A DNA stretch of 62,000 nucleotides from the NCBI GenBank assembly GCA_009746045.1, contig RPFO01000225.1:1294590-1356589 (forward strand), read 5' to 3'. Positions 19,094 to 28,644 of this stretch are shown here, piece after piece (the first letter of the stretch is position 1; every line of letters begins with the position of its first letter). The notes under the pieces are model-generated. The model made no database searches. It worked only from the letters and a program-made list of their open reading frames with translations, and was not told where the DNA came from. A program made the position numbers and the translations under genes. This stretch comes from Mesostigma viride (Eukaryota > Streptophyta > Mesostigmatophyceae > Mesostigmatales > Mesostigmataceae).

Positions 19094-22000
19094 ATGGTCG
19101 TGGTTAGCGGGAATCCTGCCAATTATAACCTGAGCACAGGGCTCGGAGAGGACACGGTGGACGAGCGAATTGCGGACCTCGAGAGCGATCTCCAGTCCCT
19201 TCAGCTGCAGGTCCATCCCTTCGACTCGCACATCACCGTTAACGGGGTCCGCTACGTATACCCGAGCGCCCCGACGCGAGTGAGACTGGGCGACAACTAC
19301 AGCGAATGGACGGCCGTCACGACAGGCGAGACAAGCGGGATGTTAGAGGTCGACGGGGGCATCGTCGCAGATTGGATTCGGATTTCCTCTTTGCGACTGC
19401 TCGACCAATACGCGACAATTTCCGAGATCGTCGCAGACCGAATATTGACGCGCGATCAGATCGACTGGCTATTTGATAGGCACAGTGTTGGATACACCAC
19501 ATTGCCCAGCCCTAGCGCCATGTTCACGATCCAATACGAGAACGGCACCTTGTCTGCCCCTGGAACTACGTTCACGATCACAAACAATCAGGATATCCGC
19601 ATACTTCTTCCCTACACGGTCACGGGAGGAGACAGCGACGGGAAATGCACGTACCAAGTCCAGGTTCTTGGGGCTTTGGATCCGATCAACGCAAGCCAGA
19701 CTGTAGACGGTCCTCACATGGACGAAATCCATTTTGGAAGCACCGGTCATGCGTATTTTGGAAAACTGATGAGTTTCTCTCAGGTCGGGTTTGCGACGAC
19801 TAGGGACCTGAATAGGATGCAGAGACTCTCTAACGGCCTCCACATCACGCGCACATACGCCCCTCTAACGGCCTGGGACATAGGGCGGATCGACCAGCCG
19901 ACCGAGAGTTACTGGAGAACGACCGCGCCTTACCAGACGTGGGTAGTCGTTGGCGACGGCGGTGTGCCGCCTCTAAAGATAGGGATCAAGAACACAACGC
20001 CGTGGGCTTATCAACGGAAACTGCCCATCTCGTGGAAAGTCGACGATGTCGCGTTAACCGACGCCGCGGGTAGTTTCCAGCTTGACGTGGACGGGGGACT
20101 GCGCGGAGAGGACGCGGTTACGTGCGCGTTGACGTCGGCGGATCATGGGAAACTCGTGTCGGCCGATGTGACGATCTACAATGACGCGACGATGACGACG
20201 TCTACTACCCAGCGAAAAATGGCTGTTGTGGGCTTAGTGAAGACAGACCCGCTCGTCCCGGCGATTCGAACACCCAGCCATTACTTTACGACGACGAGAC
20301 CGGCGAGGATCGGCGTGCAGATGTACGCAGACCATTCCACGGGATGGGGCGACGGCGCGCAGACGCCCGCAAATTACGAGATCGTCGCGGACGGGTCCGT
20401 GATCGGATCCGTGACCGGCGCCGGGGTTTGGGACTATCTTCTGCCACACTCGTCGCAGGAGACGGTCCAAATCACGCCTCGTTTCTCGTGTCCTCGCGAC
20501 GCCCCGCACTTGACCGGAGAGACCGTGACGGTAAGCGGACCGTCCAAGACGTTCCATAGCCTCCTGCATTTCTCGCGAGATCCCGCTACGACTTTGCAGC
20601 CGACACACGACAAGTACGAGTTCACGCCCGATCCCGCGAGTTTTTACGGGCTGGCCGCGAACGATGTCACACCTCCTGAGAAGTGCGTCGTGTTCAGCGA
20701 CCAGGAAATCGACGGTCCGTTTGTCCTGTGTTTCGAAATGATCGTCCCGTCCGGCACCGCATTCGTCTCGCTCTCGGATCACAACGACATAACGGGAAAG
20801 TACCACCCCGCTTTCACGGACGGTCACAACTGCTGGAGGAATCAAGGAGCAGCCGACAACTGGTGGTCGGTTTGTGGGATCAATATCGACAAGACGAACG
20901 GGAAGATCGGGCTATATCAAAACCGGAAGATCGCCACTGAGTATACACTCGACGCGACGTGGGCAAGTAAGACGATCTTCTGGATAGCGTTTAGGAGACG
21001 GTCCGATGGTTTAATTGATCGATACATCTCCTATTCCGCTCCCACTGGTCTGAGCAGTATGACTAAGCTAGCGAATTCCGTGACAGGCATTTTCACAGCC
21101 GCTCCGATCATAGCTCCGTATGCGCCTGGTCAGGTGAGGTTAGTTTTTCATCTGGACAGCGCCCACCAGACGATTATCAACGCGTGCGAAATAATCGACA
21201 ATACGAACAATGTCGAGTTCATCTCGCTTACGACCACGAACTCAACAGGCCTTTACTCAACATCAAGAAAAACTCTGCGGCTCACTCACCGCGGCACACA
21301 ATCGCTAATTTGTTCGATCATGGGCCGTAACTACTTCTCCTCTCCTGTTCCCGGGGTGGCGAACCTTTATTACACGGAACTTCTGACAACGAAAGATAAC
21401 ATCGTCCACGCCGTCGCCAAGTTGCCGCCATACAATCATGGGAATACGCCCATGACGTACCCAGTTGCTGTCTACGGGGTACTACCAGACCTCCCACACA
21501 TAAAAAAGTTCACAGTTGATTTGTACTATAACTCCACGTCTCTAAGTAATACCAACCCCGTAAGCACCATTATAAAGGGCGCAGATTGGGAGGGAGGCAC
21601 GCTTTCCGCGGCAAATTGGATAAGTGGATCGACTAGATGGATCGTTGTATCCATCGAATTACCGACGCCATTCTCTCCTTCTCTAGGAGGTCTAACGCAC
21701 TTGTTCACTGTGACGTTCACGCCAACGGCTTCTTTTAATCCACATTCCACCCTCATCATTACGTCCTCATCGACGGCAAAGTTTTATGGGGACGGGGGTT
21801 TTCAAGTAGGCACGACATCATACCTCAATGAGGCTGTCTACACAGACGAGCGCGAGGCCCATAGAATCCCATTCTCGATAACCGGGATGCGAACGGTGGC
21901 CTATGACTACATGCAGCCAGAGCTCTGGGAACTCGGACCAAAGGGAACTCTGAGCTTTCGAGATCAAAACGGGGCTGTCATATCGCCCCCGACCACACTT

Positions 22001-22321
22001 AGCGCGTTCTATCTCCGGGTCCATTTCACGCAAGGTGCGCCCGCCCTTCTGGACATCGGCCACCCCTACAGACTTCTGCCAGATGCCGTGAATTTCATTT
22101 ATGGGCCTGGCACAACCGGCAGGCTCCTTGTCGGTCCATCTTGGCGAGTCGCGCCTGGTTATGACGAGGCTGACGGGGTGTATGAGATACTCTTGAGGGT
22201 GGATAAGCCGCTGGGTTCTGGTAGTGCTGTGGTGTATCTCGACCCGCCCCTCAAATGCAGGTCCAAGTCAGGATTGCCGGCAAGTGGGGAGATATTTGGC
22301 CCAATCACGTGGACTGTTTAA
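19094..22321 (+). CDS. Large fibre/spike-like structural protein
   Basis: 1,075 residues in one uninterrupted frame, the longest in the virus. Residues ~20-40 (DERIADLESDLQSLQLQV) form a short coiled coil, as in trimeric fibres. The rest is beta-rich, Thr/Ser/Gly-rich and without transmembrane segments. The central part (FVLCFEMIVPSG...WWSVCGINIDKTNGKIGLY) looks like a concanavalin-type jelly roll. The part near 800-900 is Ig/cohesin-like. No enzyme motif is visible. First gene of the structural block, so a capsid appendage for host recognition is the best guess. Family not recognised. Confidence 0.6.
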   Translation: MVVVSGNPANYNLSTGLGEDTVDERIADLESDLQSLQLQVHPFDSHITVNGVRYVYPSAPTRVRLGDNYSEWTAVTTGETSGMLEVDGGIVADWIRISSLRLLDQYATISEIVADRILTRDQIDWLFDRHSVGYTTLPSPSAMFTIQYENGTLSAPGTTFTITNNQDIRILLPYTVTGGDSDGKCTYQVQVLGALDPINASQTVDGPHMDEIHFGSTGHAYFGKLMSFSQVGFATTRDLNRMQRLSNGLHITRTYAPLTAWDIGRIDQPTESYWRTTAPYQTWVVVGDGGVPPLKIGIKNTTPWAYQRKLPISWKVDDVALTDAAGSFQLDVDGGLRGEDAVTCALTSADHGKLVSADVTIYNDATMTTSTTQRKMAVVGLVKTDPLVPAIRTPSHYFTTTRPARIGVQMYADHSTGWGDGAQTPANYEIVADGSVIGSVTGAGVWDYLLPHSSQETVQITPRFSCPRDAPHLTGETVTVSGPSKTFHSLLHFSRDPATTLQPTHDKYEFTPDPASFYGLAANDVTPPEKCVVFSDQEIDGPFVLCFEMIVPSGTAFVSLSDHNDITGKYHPAFTDGHNCWRNQGAADNWWSVCGINIDKTNGKIGLYQNRKIATEYTLDATWASKTIFWIAFRRRSDGLIDRYISYSAPTGLSSMTKLANSVTGIFTAAPIIAPYAPGQVRLVFHLDSAHQTIINACEIIDNTNNVEFISLTTTNSTGLYSTSRKTLRLTHRGTQSLICSIMGRNYFSSPVPGVANLYYTELLTTKDNIVHAVAKLPPYNHGNTPMTYPVAVYGVLPDLPHIKKFTVDLYYNSTSLSNTNPVSTIIKGADWEGGTLSAANWISGSTRWIVVSIELPTPFSPSLGGLTHLFTVTFTPTASFNPHSTLIITSSSTAKFYGDGGFQVGTTSYLNEAVYTDEREAHRIPFSITGMRTVAYDYMQPELWELGPKGTLSFRDQNGAVISPPTTLSAFYLRVHFTQGAPALLDIGHPYRLLPDAVNFIYGPGTTGRLLVGPSWRVAPGYDEADGVYEILLRVDKPLGSGSAVVYLDPPLKCRSKSGLPASGEIFGPITWTV

Positions 22322-22347
22322 AATCTTAGTACAGTGTTATAAAGCAC

Positions 22348-22872
22348 ATGATGCCTCGGAAGACGTCAAAACGCCCAAGTAAGAAAGCACACAAGCCTCG
22401 CCGCAAGGTCCGCACCACTGCCCAAATGCCCACGACGAGCACGATGACCAACTCCATCATCATCCACTCGACCCCAGTGCGCCGACCCGCCAAGAAAGGC
22501 AAAGTCGCCGAGACCCGCGGGTTCAGGGACGCGATGTTGATGTCCGCCATCATGGCAAACGCTAAACCTGTCGCGTACCCTCCCTTGTCCGCCTATGACC
22601 AAAAACCTGAAGCGGCCGCTCCAGTGTCTGTCCCAGTAGCACCACCAGTAGCTGCCTCGCCAGAACCAGCGAGACTTGAAGGCGGGTCGCGATTTTCTAG
22701 TATCGACTATGAATGTGCCGATTGCGGGTTAAAGCCAAAATCAAATACACAACAAGGACTGAACCAGCATCTGAGAGCAATGATCAAGAAGAAGGAACCG
22801 AAGCACGTATCCGGGGCCCTTAGACGGGGGGAGCTTACTGGTATTAGTGGGTCTCGTGAATCTCCCCTGTAA
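22348..22872 (+). CDS. Basic protein with C-terminal zinc-finger-like motif
   Basis: 174 residues starting MMPRKTSKRPSKK, with a strongly basic first 25 residues, a Pro/Ala-rich linker (APVSVPVAPPVAASPEP) and a C-terminal CADC...H...H motif. Spacing is C-x2-C-x14-H-x11-H, longer than a canonical C2H2 finger, so zinc binding is plausible but unproven. Start ATG 22348 follows TGTTATAAAGCAC, a TATA-like element. A DNA-binding core protein is possible. Family not recognised. Confidence 0.5.
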   Translation: MMPRKTSKRPSKKAHKPRRKVRTTAQMPTTSTMTNSIIIHSTPVRRPAKKGKVAETRGFRDAMLMSAIMANAKPVAYPPLSAYDQKPEAAAPVSVPVAPPVAASPEPARLEGGSRFSSIDYECADCGLKPKSNTQQGLNQHLRAMIKKKEPKHVSGALRRGELTGISGSRESPL

Positions 22873-22901
22873 AAATTTCGAATGCTATATTGCAAAGGTC
22901 T

Positions 22902-23213
22902 ATGAATATGGACAACCTCTTTTCCGACGCCGAGATGCTGCAGATCGCCCAGTGGATGACACTCTACCCCGACACCCCTCGCGAGTTCATCGAGGCAGCC
23001 ATGCTGTACTGTAGGAGCAAGCCGCTCACCGGGAAGGAGAGGAGGGTCCTAAAGAGGAAATCGCGTGGGCTTGCGGGAGAGAGTGGCAAGGTCGTGATCC
23101 ACGGCAAGAACGAAATAACTTCTGAAGTCATTGTAGAGAATGAAGGAGTACGTTCAGGAGTGCAGGACGTTGACGCTGAGGACCGAGAACAGGACCAGGG
23201 GCGGTCTACATGA
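22902..23213 (+). CDS. Small hypothetical PLV protein
   Basis: About 103 residues (MNMDNLFSDAEMLQIAQWM...). An amphipathic, acidic N-terminus precedes a basic patch (GKERRVLKRKSRG). It overlaps the start of the next gene by 74 bp in another frame. Not recognised. Confidence 0.45.
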   Translation: MNMDNLFSDAEMLQIAQWMTLYPDTPREFIEAAMLYCRSKPLTGKERRVLKRKSRGLAGESGKVVIHGKNEITSEVIVENEGVRSGVQDVDAEDREQDQGRST

Positions 23214-23997
23214 TCCAATTTGGGACATCCCTGCTGGCCTGCTAGAGGATTACCACGACGTGGGGCTGACCTTGCTGACGATTCCCTACGAGCAGACACA
23301 CATCAACAGCAATAACAACACCTTTGAGGTCACGATGGCGACGGCGCACACGGTCTCACTGCCGGTCGGGTCGTGGACCACCATCGAGAACCGCCAGAAC
23401 ATCGAGACGACTTTATTGACAATCGACAGCAGCTTCACAGTCACCTATGATCGGGCCAATAGTCGGTACACGTTCGTTGCAGAGAGTCCGTTCCAGTTCC
23501 TGGTTGGCGAGTCGGTCGGGCGGGTCCTCGGGCTAACACCCGGCATTCATCAGTCGAATGACCAGTTCGTCGTTTACAGCAACCGACCAGCCACGAACGG
23601 GCGGCTGCGGGCCGTGTATGTTTACTCGGACATCGTGCGCGGGAATGTGGTTTCGGCGACCCACGGGACGGTCTACGGCGGTCTGTTGGCGTGTTGTCCG
23701 AACCTGTCCAAATTTCTCGAGCCCATCATATGGCAGGCGCAGAGTCCACTGTGGCAGCACGTACGAGACTCACCTAGGTCGATCAGCCTGCGCCTGTTAG
23801 ACGAGGACGACGCACCGATCCAGCTGTACAGCGACTGGGTGGTTCAGCTGACTTTCCGGATATCCCCGCAAAAGGCCATGGGGGTCGAGGCGCGGAAGAT
23901 CGGGGGTATTCTCAAGTACATGGCGCTCGACAAGGACGTTCTGCCTGCGAGAAGATTATCTAACCAGGTAGGTATAAACGAAGAGGATGAAGCTTGA
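23140..23997 (+). CDS. Penton-like minor capsid protein
   Basis: 285 residues, intact. TIENRQNIETTLLTID...YTFVAESPFQFLVGESVGRVLGLTPG followed by LRAVYVYSDIVRGNVV and SISLRLLDEDDAPIQLYSDWVVQLTFRI match my memory of the single-jelly-roll penton (minor capsid) proteins of Polintons, PLVs and virophages. These sit at the capsid five-fold vertices. It precedes the pVI-like protein and the major capsid protein, the usual order. The stop overlaps the next start by 11 bp. Confidence 0.7.
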   Translation: MKEYVQECRTLTLRTENRTRGGLHDPIWDIPAGLLEDYHDVGLTLLTIPYEQTHINSNNNTFEVTMATAHTVSLPVGSWTTIENRQNIETTLLTIDSSFTVTYDRANSRYTFVAESPFQFLVGESVGRVLGLTPGIHQSNDQFVVYSNRPATNGRLRAVYVYSDIVRGNVVSATHGTVYGGLLACCPNLSKFLEPIIWQAQSPLWQHVRDSPRSISLRLLDEDDAPIQLYSDWVVQLTFRISPQKAMGVEARKIGGILKYMALDKDVLPARRLSNQVGINEEDEA

Positions 23998-24271
23998 TTT
24001 CGGCAAAGTCGTGAGCACCGCGCGTAAAATCGGACACATGGCGGGGGACGCGATCAGGAAAGTCGGCGAGGGCGCGCGGTTCATCAAGGGTGCCGCCGGT
24101 GCCGCGGACGCAGCTCTCGGGCACGTTCCCAGCAAACTCCTCGAAAGCTCCCCAGTCTTGGGAACGGTCTACAAGGCCGCGAAGACCGGACTCGACGCCC
24201 TTTCGCACATCGAGAGGAAGGTGGACGCGCACAGGGCGTCCAACCCGCTGCTTGGTAAGTTCCTAAGCTAG
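23987..24271 (+). CDS. Small pVI-like / internal capsid protein
   Basis: 94 residues. The N-terminus is an amphipathic, Lys/Gly/Ala-rich helix (KVVSTARKIGHMAGDAIRKVG) followed by GAAGAADAALG and a short C-terminal helix. The composition and position directly before the major capsid gene recall the membrane-active internal proteins of adenovirus-like lineages. This is analogy only; no sequence family is recognised. It overlaps the penton stop by 11 bp, so the two are translationally coupled or share a transcript. Confidence 0.45.
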   Translation: MKLDFGKVVSTARKIGHMAGDAIRKVGEGARFIKGAAGAADAALGHVPSKLLESSPVLGTVYKAAKTGLDALSHIERKVDAHRASNPLLGKFLS

Positions 24272-24311
24272 CCGGATTTTTATCTAAGGTAGAAGGTATA
24301 CAACACACACC

Positions 24312-25552
24312 ATGTCTTCTGACGGTTCTTGGTACAATCGCGCGATCCCGAAGTCCATGCAGTACCTCATTAAGACGCTCGGTCAGCACTCCACGTCCCG
24401 CGTACAGCTCTCCACGCTCTCCGCCAACTCCGGCATCAAGCAGGGGTCGGTGGTGGCGGTCCGGCTGCCTACCCATGGGTTTGCCGACCTTCACTCGTTC
24501 GCCATGTTCTTTGAAGCGACACCGACTACGACGGCTGGTTTTTGCAAGTTTCCACCGTACACGTCTTCGCTCATCAGGCGGCTCGAGGTGCTGGTTGGTG
24601 GCCAGTCTGTGGACTCGATCAACGATTACGCCCAGCTCTTCAACACTTTGTTGACGGTCCATGGAGGACAGGGATTTATCAACTCTCAGGGGCCTGCCGG
24701 TTGGTCTCTCAACCCAGGGCTAACGTAACCCTGACAGAAAACACGGCACAAAAGGGTATTATTGACAACTGGCTCGGGTTCTTGTCCGGCGACCCTCGAA
24801 TCATCGACCTCAGTCTCTTTCCACCGATCGAGATCCGCATCACGCTCATGGACGGCGGGGTGATGATCCCAGGAGCTGCTGGTGGTGCTGTTGCGGCTGG
24901 GGCTGGTCTCGGGTTTGAGCTGAAGGACATCCATTTCTCGATCGACACGTACAGGTTCCAAGAGGATGTGGTCTCTCAGATCTTCGCGTCTCGGCTGGCT
25001 GAGGGTGGCACCTTGCCGTTCAGGTGGAAGACCTGGCAATCGACCAAACAGACGATTCCCGGCGACACCTACAGCATCAAGGCTACCCTCTCGTCAGCAT
25101 CCGCGTCAAAGTTGTTGGCCGTCCAGGTAGCAGCCGCAGCTGATGTGGCAAACGCGCGATACAACACCATGTTCGCGCACACCGCCGACGGCCTCACCGG
25201 ATTCCAGTTCGACATCAACGGCAGCAATCAGACACCAGCGTACAGGATGGGCATCACAGAGGCATGGGTGAACCTGGTTAGCGCCTTCAATGACCAGGGG
25301 AACAGTCTGTCGTGCGCAAGGGCAGACATCAATCCCGAGACATGGGCTGGTAGCGATTTCGTCATGGCTTGTCACCTCAACATGCCATGTGCTGGCGCCG
25401 AGTACCAGAGCGGTCTCGATCTACGGGGCACTGCATCGGTAGTGACTCTGCGCGTTGACAGCGCGGGTGCGGGTCATGTCTCGTACATCTTCGTAGAGAT
25501 GGAGGCGAAGATGGACGTCGGCGCAGGGCGGCAGGCGGCCGTGTACCTGTAA
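24312..25552 (+). pseudogene. Major capsid protein (double jelly roll), one frame break
   Basis: About 413 residues from ATG 24312. The first jelly-roll part includes GSVVAVRLPTHGFADLHSF and RRLEVLVGGQSVDSINDYAQLFN, a typical PLV/virophage capsid signature. The second part has FELKDIHFSIDTYRF and VEMEAKMDVGAG near the end. The frame changes at a GGG run (24717-24719), where one base seems to be missing; resemblance continues on both sides. It forms the pseudo-hexameric capsomers of the icosahedral shell. It is somewhat short for the family, but both halves are present. The start follows a 40-bp AT-rich spacer. Confidence 0.78.
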
Positions 25553-25582
25553 AAATGTCTGATGGTTAGTGTATAGCATTCG

Positions 25583-25708
25583 ATGGATTATCTCAAGGAC
25601 CCGCGATACACCGCGAATCCTCTCAACAGAGTCACTCTGGTCTTCGACACCCCTGAGCTGGCCGATAATGGCACGGCGACTAACTTGCCGCCAAGAAGGG
25701 CCCGCTGA
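25583..25708 (+). CDS. Possible 41-aa ORF after capsid gene
   Basis: MDYLKDPRYTANPLNRVTLV... begins 31 bp after the capsid stop and ends at a TGA. A reading in the next frame continues to about 25760, so this may be the N-terminus of a longer, broken gene. Weak support. Confidence 0.25.
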   Translation: MDYLKDPRYTANPLNRVTLVFDTPELADNGTATNLPPRRAR

Positions 25709-25772
25709 TGGAACCCAAGTTCCAGTATCCTCTGCCAAAAAAATAGTGTCATTGTGGTAGTATACTAGCTCC

Positions 25773-27455
25773 ATGTTGTATGAGTATGGTGTTTGTCCTG
25801 CTTTGATGCGGAAGAAGCGTAAACCAGTAATGATAGCGCCATCAATCACATTAACAACTACAGGAGGATCATATCCCAGCGCCTCCCCGATTGCAGTGAC
25901 AGCAACATTCAGCCAACAAGTCACCGGTTTCGCCTTGGGTGATATCGCTGTCATAAATGGTACTGCATCCGGTTTAACGGGTAGCGACACCTCCTACACG
26001 TTCACGGTGACTCCGGCAGTCGCTTATTCACTGACAACCGTCAGCGTTGGAGCAAATGCAGCAATCAACACGCTAGGAATCGGCAACACGGCCTCCTCCA
26101 CCCTCTCCTTCACGTACTCGCCCCCTCCGACGGTGACTCTCGCTACGAGCGCGGGCTCGACGCCCACCACCAGTCCTGTGGAAGTGACCGCCACATTCAG
26201 CAGGTCCGTCACGGGGTTCGCGTTGGGCGACATCACCGTGACCAACGGGACCGCCGCCAACCTCACCGGCAGCGGGGCGTCCTACGCCTTACAGGTGACG
26301 CCCACGACCGCCTACACCATCACGAACGTCAGCGTGGGCGCGGGCACCGTGGTGGACGCTTCAGGGAACGCCAACGCGGCTTCCAACACGCTGTCATTCA
26401 CGTATGCCCCTCAGCCAACCGTCACGCTGTCAACGTCCGCGGGGTCCACTTCTGCATGGAGTTTCATATCCGCGACGGCGACTTTCAGTCGAGCGGTGAC
26501 CGGTTTCGCGTTGGGCGACATCACGGTGACAAACGGGACCGCCTCCAATTTGGTCGGCAGCGGGGCGTCGTACACGTTCAACGTGACGGCGACGACGGCC
26601 AATTCCGCCACGTCCTTCAACGTCGGCGCGGGGGCCGTGACAGACGCGGTGTTCGGGACCGGCAACTCGGTTTCGAACTCGCTTTCGTTCACCTATACGC
26701 CATACAACCCCGCCACCGACTCGTCCCTGTACGCGTGGTACGATCCCACGGACTCGTCGACGCTGTACAGCGACACCAATTTTACCACGCTCGCCACGAC
26801 TTCAGTAAGGGGCATGAAAGACAAGAAGGGGACCCAGCACTTACTGTGCTTCACCACTAATGCGCCGACCATCGACAACACTAGCTTAAACTCTAAGCGG
26901 TCTCTTCAATTCAGTTACAGTTTGCGTAACGGGTTCCAGAGCGACGGGTTTTTCTGGGGTCGTCCGCAAAACACCTTGATCGTCGTCGCAAAATCAAACA
27001 CCCCGAGTGTTTACCCTCGACTATCAGGTAGTAGCATGAAAGGCCTCGTTGTCGGTGCTCAAAGTAATTACGGACTGGGCATCTGCAACAACTGCGACGA
27101 TTACAAGTTTTATGCGCTTTTGGGTACGGACGGAGCCAATCAACCGATCTGCACGAATGCAGAGTTTTACGACGGCCGGGCGCACGTGCTGGCGCTGTCG
27201 TGCGACCTAGGAAGCACGCCAAAAACGTCCATGACCAGATTTGATGGTAGAGATGGTGGGGCGTACGTCGGTACTGCGGTACAGAATCCCGGAAGGATCT
27301 GCGTGGGCGCAGATATAGATTGGAGCACTCGTAACTGGGACGGATGGACCGGCGAGATCCTGATCTACAGCACCGCCAAGACCGCGGCCGAGCTTGAGCT
27401 GATCCGCGGGTACCTCGTGGCCAAGTGGGGCACTCCCGCCGCCATCCCAGCGTAG
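25773..27455 (+). CDS. Adhesin: three bacterial-type Ig-like repeats plus lectin-like domain
   Basis: 560 residues, intact. Three repeats of ~95 residues (about 24-116, 117-212, 213-308) share ATFS..VTGFALGDI.V.NGTA..L.GS..SY, the pattern of bacterial Ig-like domains (Big_12 type as I recall). The remaining ~240 residues resemble LamG/concanavalin-like domains, ending in the common GEILIYSTAKTAAELELIRGY motif followed by LVAKWG. Such architectures occur in bacterial surface and phage tail proteins. No signal peptide is evident, consistent with a virion protein. The repeats are close to each other in sequence, suggesting recent internal duplication. Probable host-attachment fibre; transfer from bacteria or phage is possible. 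Confidence 0.7.
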   Translation: MLYEYGVCPALMRKKRKPVMIAPSITLTTTGGSYPSASPIAVTATFSQQVTGFALGDIAVINGTASGLTGSDTSYTFTVTPAVAYSLTTVSVGANAAINTLGIGNTASSTLSFTYSPPPTVTLATSAGSTPTTSPVEVTATFSRSVTGFALGDITVTNGTAANLTGSGASYALQVTPTTAYTITNVSVGAGTVVDASGNANAASNTLSFTYAPQPTVTLSTSAGSTSAWSFISATATFSRAVTGFALGDITVTNGTASNLVGSGASYTFNVTATTANSATSFNVGAGAVTDAVFGTGNSVSNSLSFTYTPYNPATDSSLYAWYDPTDSSTLYSDTNFTTLATTSVRGMKDKKGTQHLLCFTTNAPTIDNTSLNSKRSLQFSYSLRNGFQSDGFFWGRPQNTLIVVAKSNTPSVYPRLSGSSMKGLVVGAQSNYGLGICNNCDDYKFYALLGTDGANQPICTNAEFYDGRAHVLALSCDLGSTPKTSMTRFDGRDGGAYVGTAVQNPGRICVGADIDWSTRNWDGWTGEILIYSTAKTAAELELIRGYLVAKWGTPAAIPA

Positions 27456-27501
27456 AGTTAAGACTAGAACTATTATCTCTTATAAGTTGTAATAAAGTAC
27501 C

Positions 27502-27996
27502 ATGGATTATCCCACTTTTTACCAAATCGCTTTAGATTCTGTCGCGTCACAAAACACAATCGACGAGTACAATGGAATTTATTCTTTCGATATTAAGCCA
27601 GACCCAAGAGCGCCTATCATAGACAGCACATGGCGCGGAGGGGTGCATTTTGCATATCTCAAGGACGTGGAAAACCAAGAAAACTACTCACTTGTCGGGC
27701 TAGTTTCTTCAAGTTTTTCTGGAGGAGAGCATAACCCACAAGACAGTGTCGTGCTATGTACCGAAGAATGCAAAGATGTTGCCGCCTCGTACACCGTGAT
27801 AAACGACCATGCATTTTTCAACCTAAAAAACGATCACTTGTTTAGGAATGGCGGGAAACTCGAGATCGGTTTAGTGCACATTGACAGAGGAGTTGATGAC
27901 AAACAATTCATCCCACTAACCCACGAGTCGTTTCTTTGCATCTTGCGTTTTGAGAAAATTCGCGGGTTCGACAAGTGCAAGTGCCATCACAAGTAG
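27502..27996 (+). CDS. Hypothetical PLV protein, 164 aa
   Basis: MDYPTFYQIALDSV..., intact, with a beta-rich centre (GGVHFAYLKDVENQENYSLVGL) and a C-terminal Cys/His cluster (DKCKCHHK). A TATA-like TTATAAG and GTAATAAAG precede the start by 10-30 bp. Function unknown. Confidence 0.5.
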   Translation: MDYPTFYQIALDSVASQNTIDEYNGIYSFDIKPDPRAPIIDSTWRGGVHFAYLKDVENQENYSLVGLVSSSFSGGEHNPQDSVVLCTEECKDVAASYTVINDHAFFNLKNDHLFRNGGKLEIGLVHIDRGVDDKQFIPLTHESFLCILRFEKIRGFDKCKCHHK

Positions 27997-28030
27997 GTTA
28001 AAAAAGCTCATCATAGGTTGAAACACTTCT

Positions 28031-28222
28031 ATGGGCAACTGTTTAAAGCTTGGTTACGAGTACTCAGAAATTCTGGAGGAGTCAATAAGGAGGATGAGAA
28101 GGAGCCCGACGTACCGACGCGCCTATGAGAGCGTGTATGTTCCTAAATGGATTTTAGAGATCGCGCCAGACTCCGAGGGCACTCCGACTCCCGCCCCATC
28201 ACCTGATAATAAACATAACTAA
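28031..28222 (+). CDS. Small protein with N-myristoylation/palmitoylation signal
   Basis: 63 residues starting MGNCLKLGYEYSEI. Gly2 followed by Asn and Cys fits eukaryotic N-myristoylation with adjacent palmitoylation, so the product may be anchored to a host membrane. A basic stretch (RRMRRSPTYRRAY) would support membrane contact. The tail is Pro/Ser-rich. It is 34 bp after the previous gene. Confidence 0.5.
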   Translation: MGNCLKLGYEYSEILEESIRRMRRSPTYRRAYESVYVPKWILEIAPDSEGTPTPAPSPDNKHN

Positions 28223-28263
28223 TCAATAAAATTCTCTTTGCATGAATCTATACAGCTCCCAAC

Positions 28264-28644
28264 ATGTTCGTGACCATGAACGACATTCTGAACTGCATCG
28301 AGGCCTGCAAGCCGGGTAGTGGCGGGTACATCCAGGACGGCACTGAACGGGCCCGCAACGCCGCAGAGGTGGCGCGCATATCCTGCATCATCGCCCGAAA
28401 GCCTGACCCGTACGATGACAACTACCGTTTAGAGTTAGAACAGCTCGACAATCCTTTGACCCTCCTAGCCGCCGCCTCACGCGCACTAGGTAGCGAGGCG
28501 ACCCCGGACGACGTTCACAAGGTGTGTGAGGACCTCGCGGTTCTCTCCATCATGGCCGGTTGCGTCACGGGCAGGCAGTCCATCTCTTCGCCGACATTCG
28601 CGAAGGTGAAGGAGCAACTGCAACTCTGGAGAGACATTCGCTAA
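28264..28644 (+). CDS. Hypothetical PLV protein, 126 aa
   Basis: MFVTMNDILNCIEACKPG..., predicted all-helical with Leu/Ala-rich helices (LTLLAAASRALGSEA, VCEDLAVLSIMAGC). A second Met at codon 5 could be the start. The stop codon lies exactly where the right TIR begins. Function unknown. Confidence 0.45.
   Translation: MFVTMNDILNCIEACKPGSGGYIQDGTERARNAAEVARISCIIARKPDPYDDNYRLELEQLDNPLTLLAAASRALGSEATPDDVHKVCEDLAVLSIMAGCVTGRQSISSPTFAKVKEQLQLWRDIR

Noticed and set aside
25421-25990. 189-codon minus-strand frame opposite the capsid end and adhesin start
   Set aside because: Antisense to two supported genes and with no recognisable domain.
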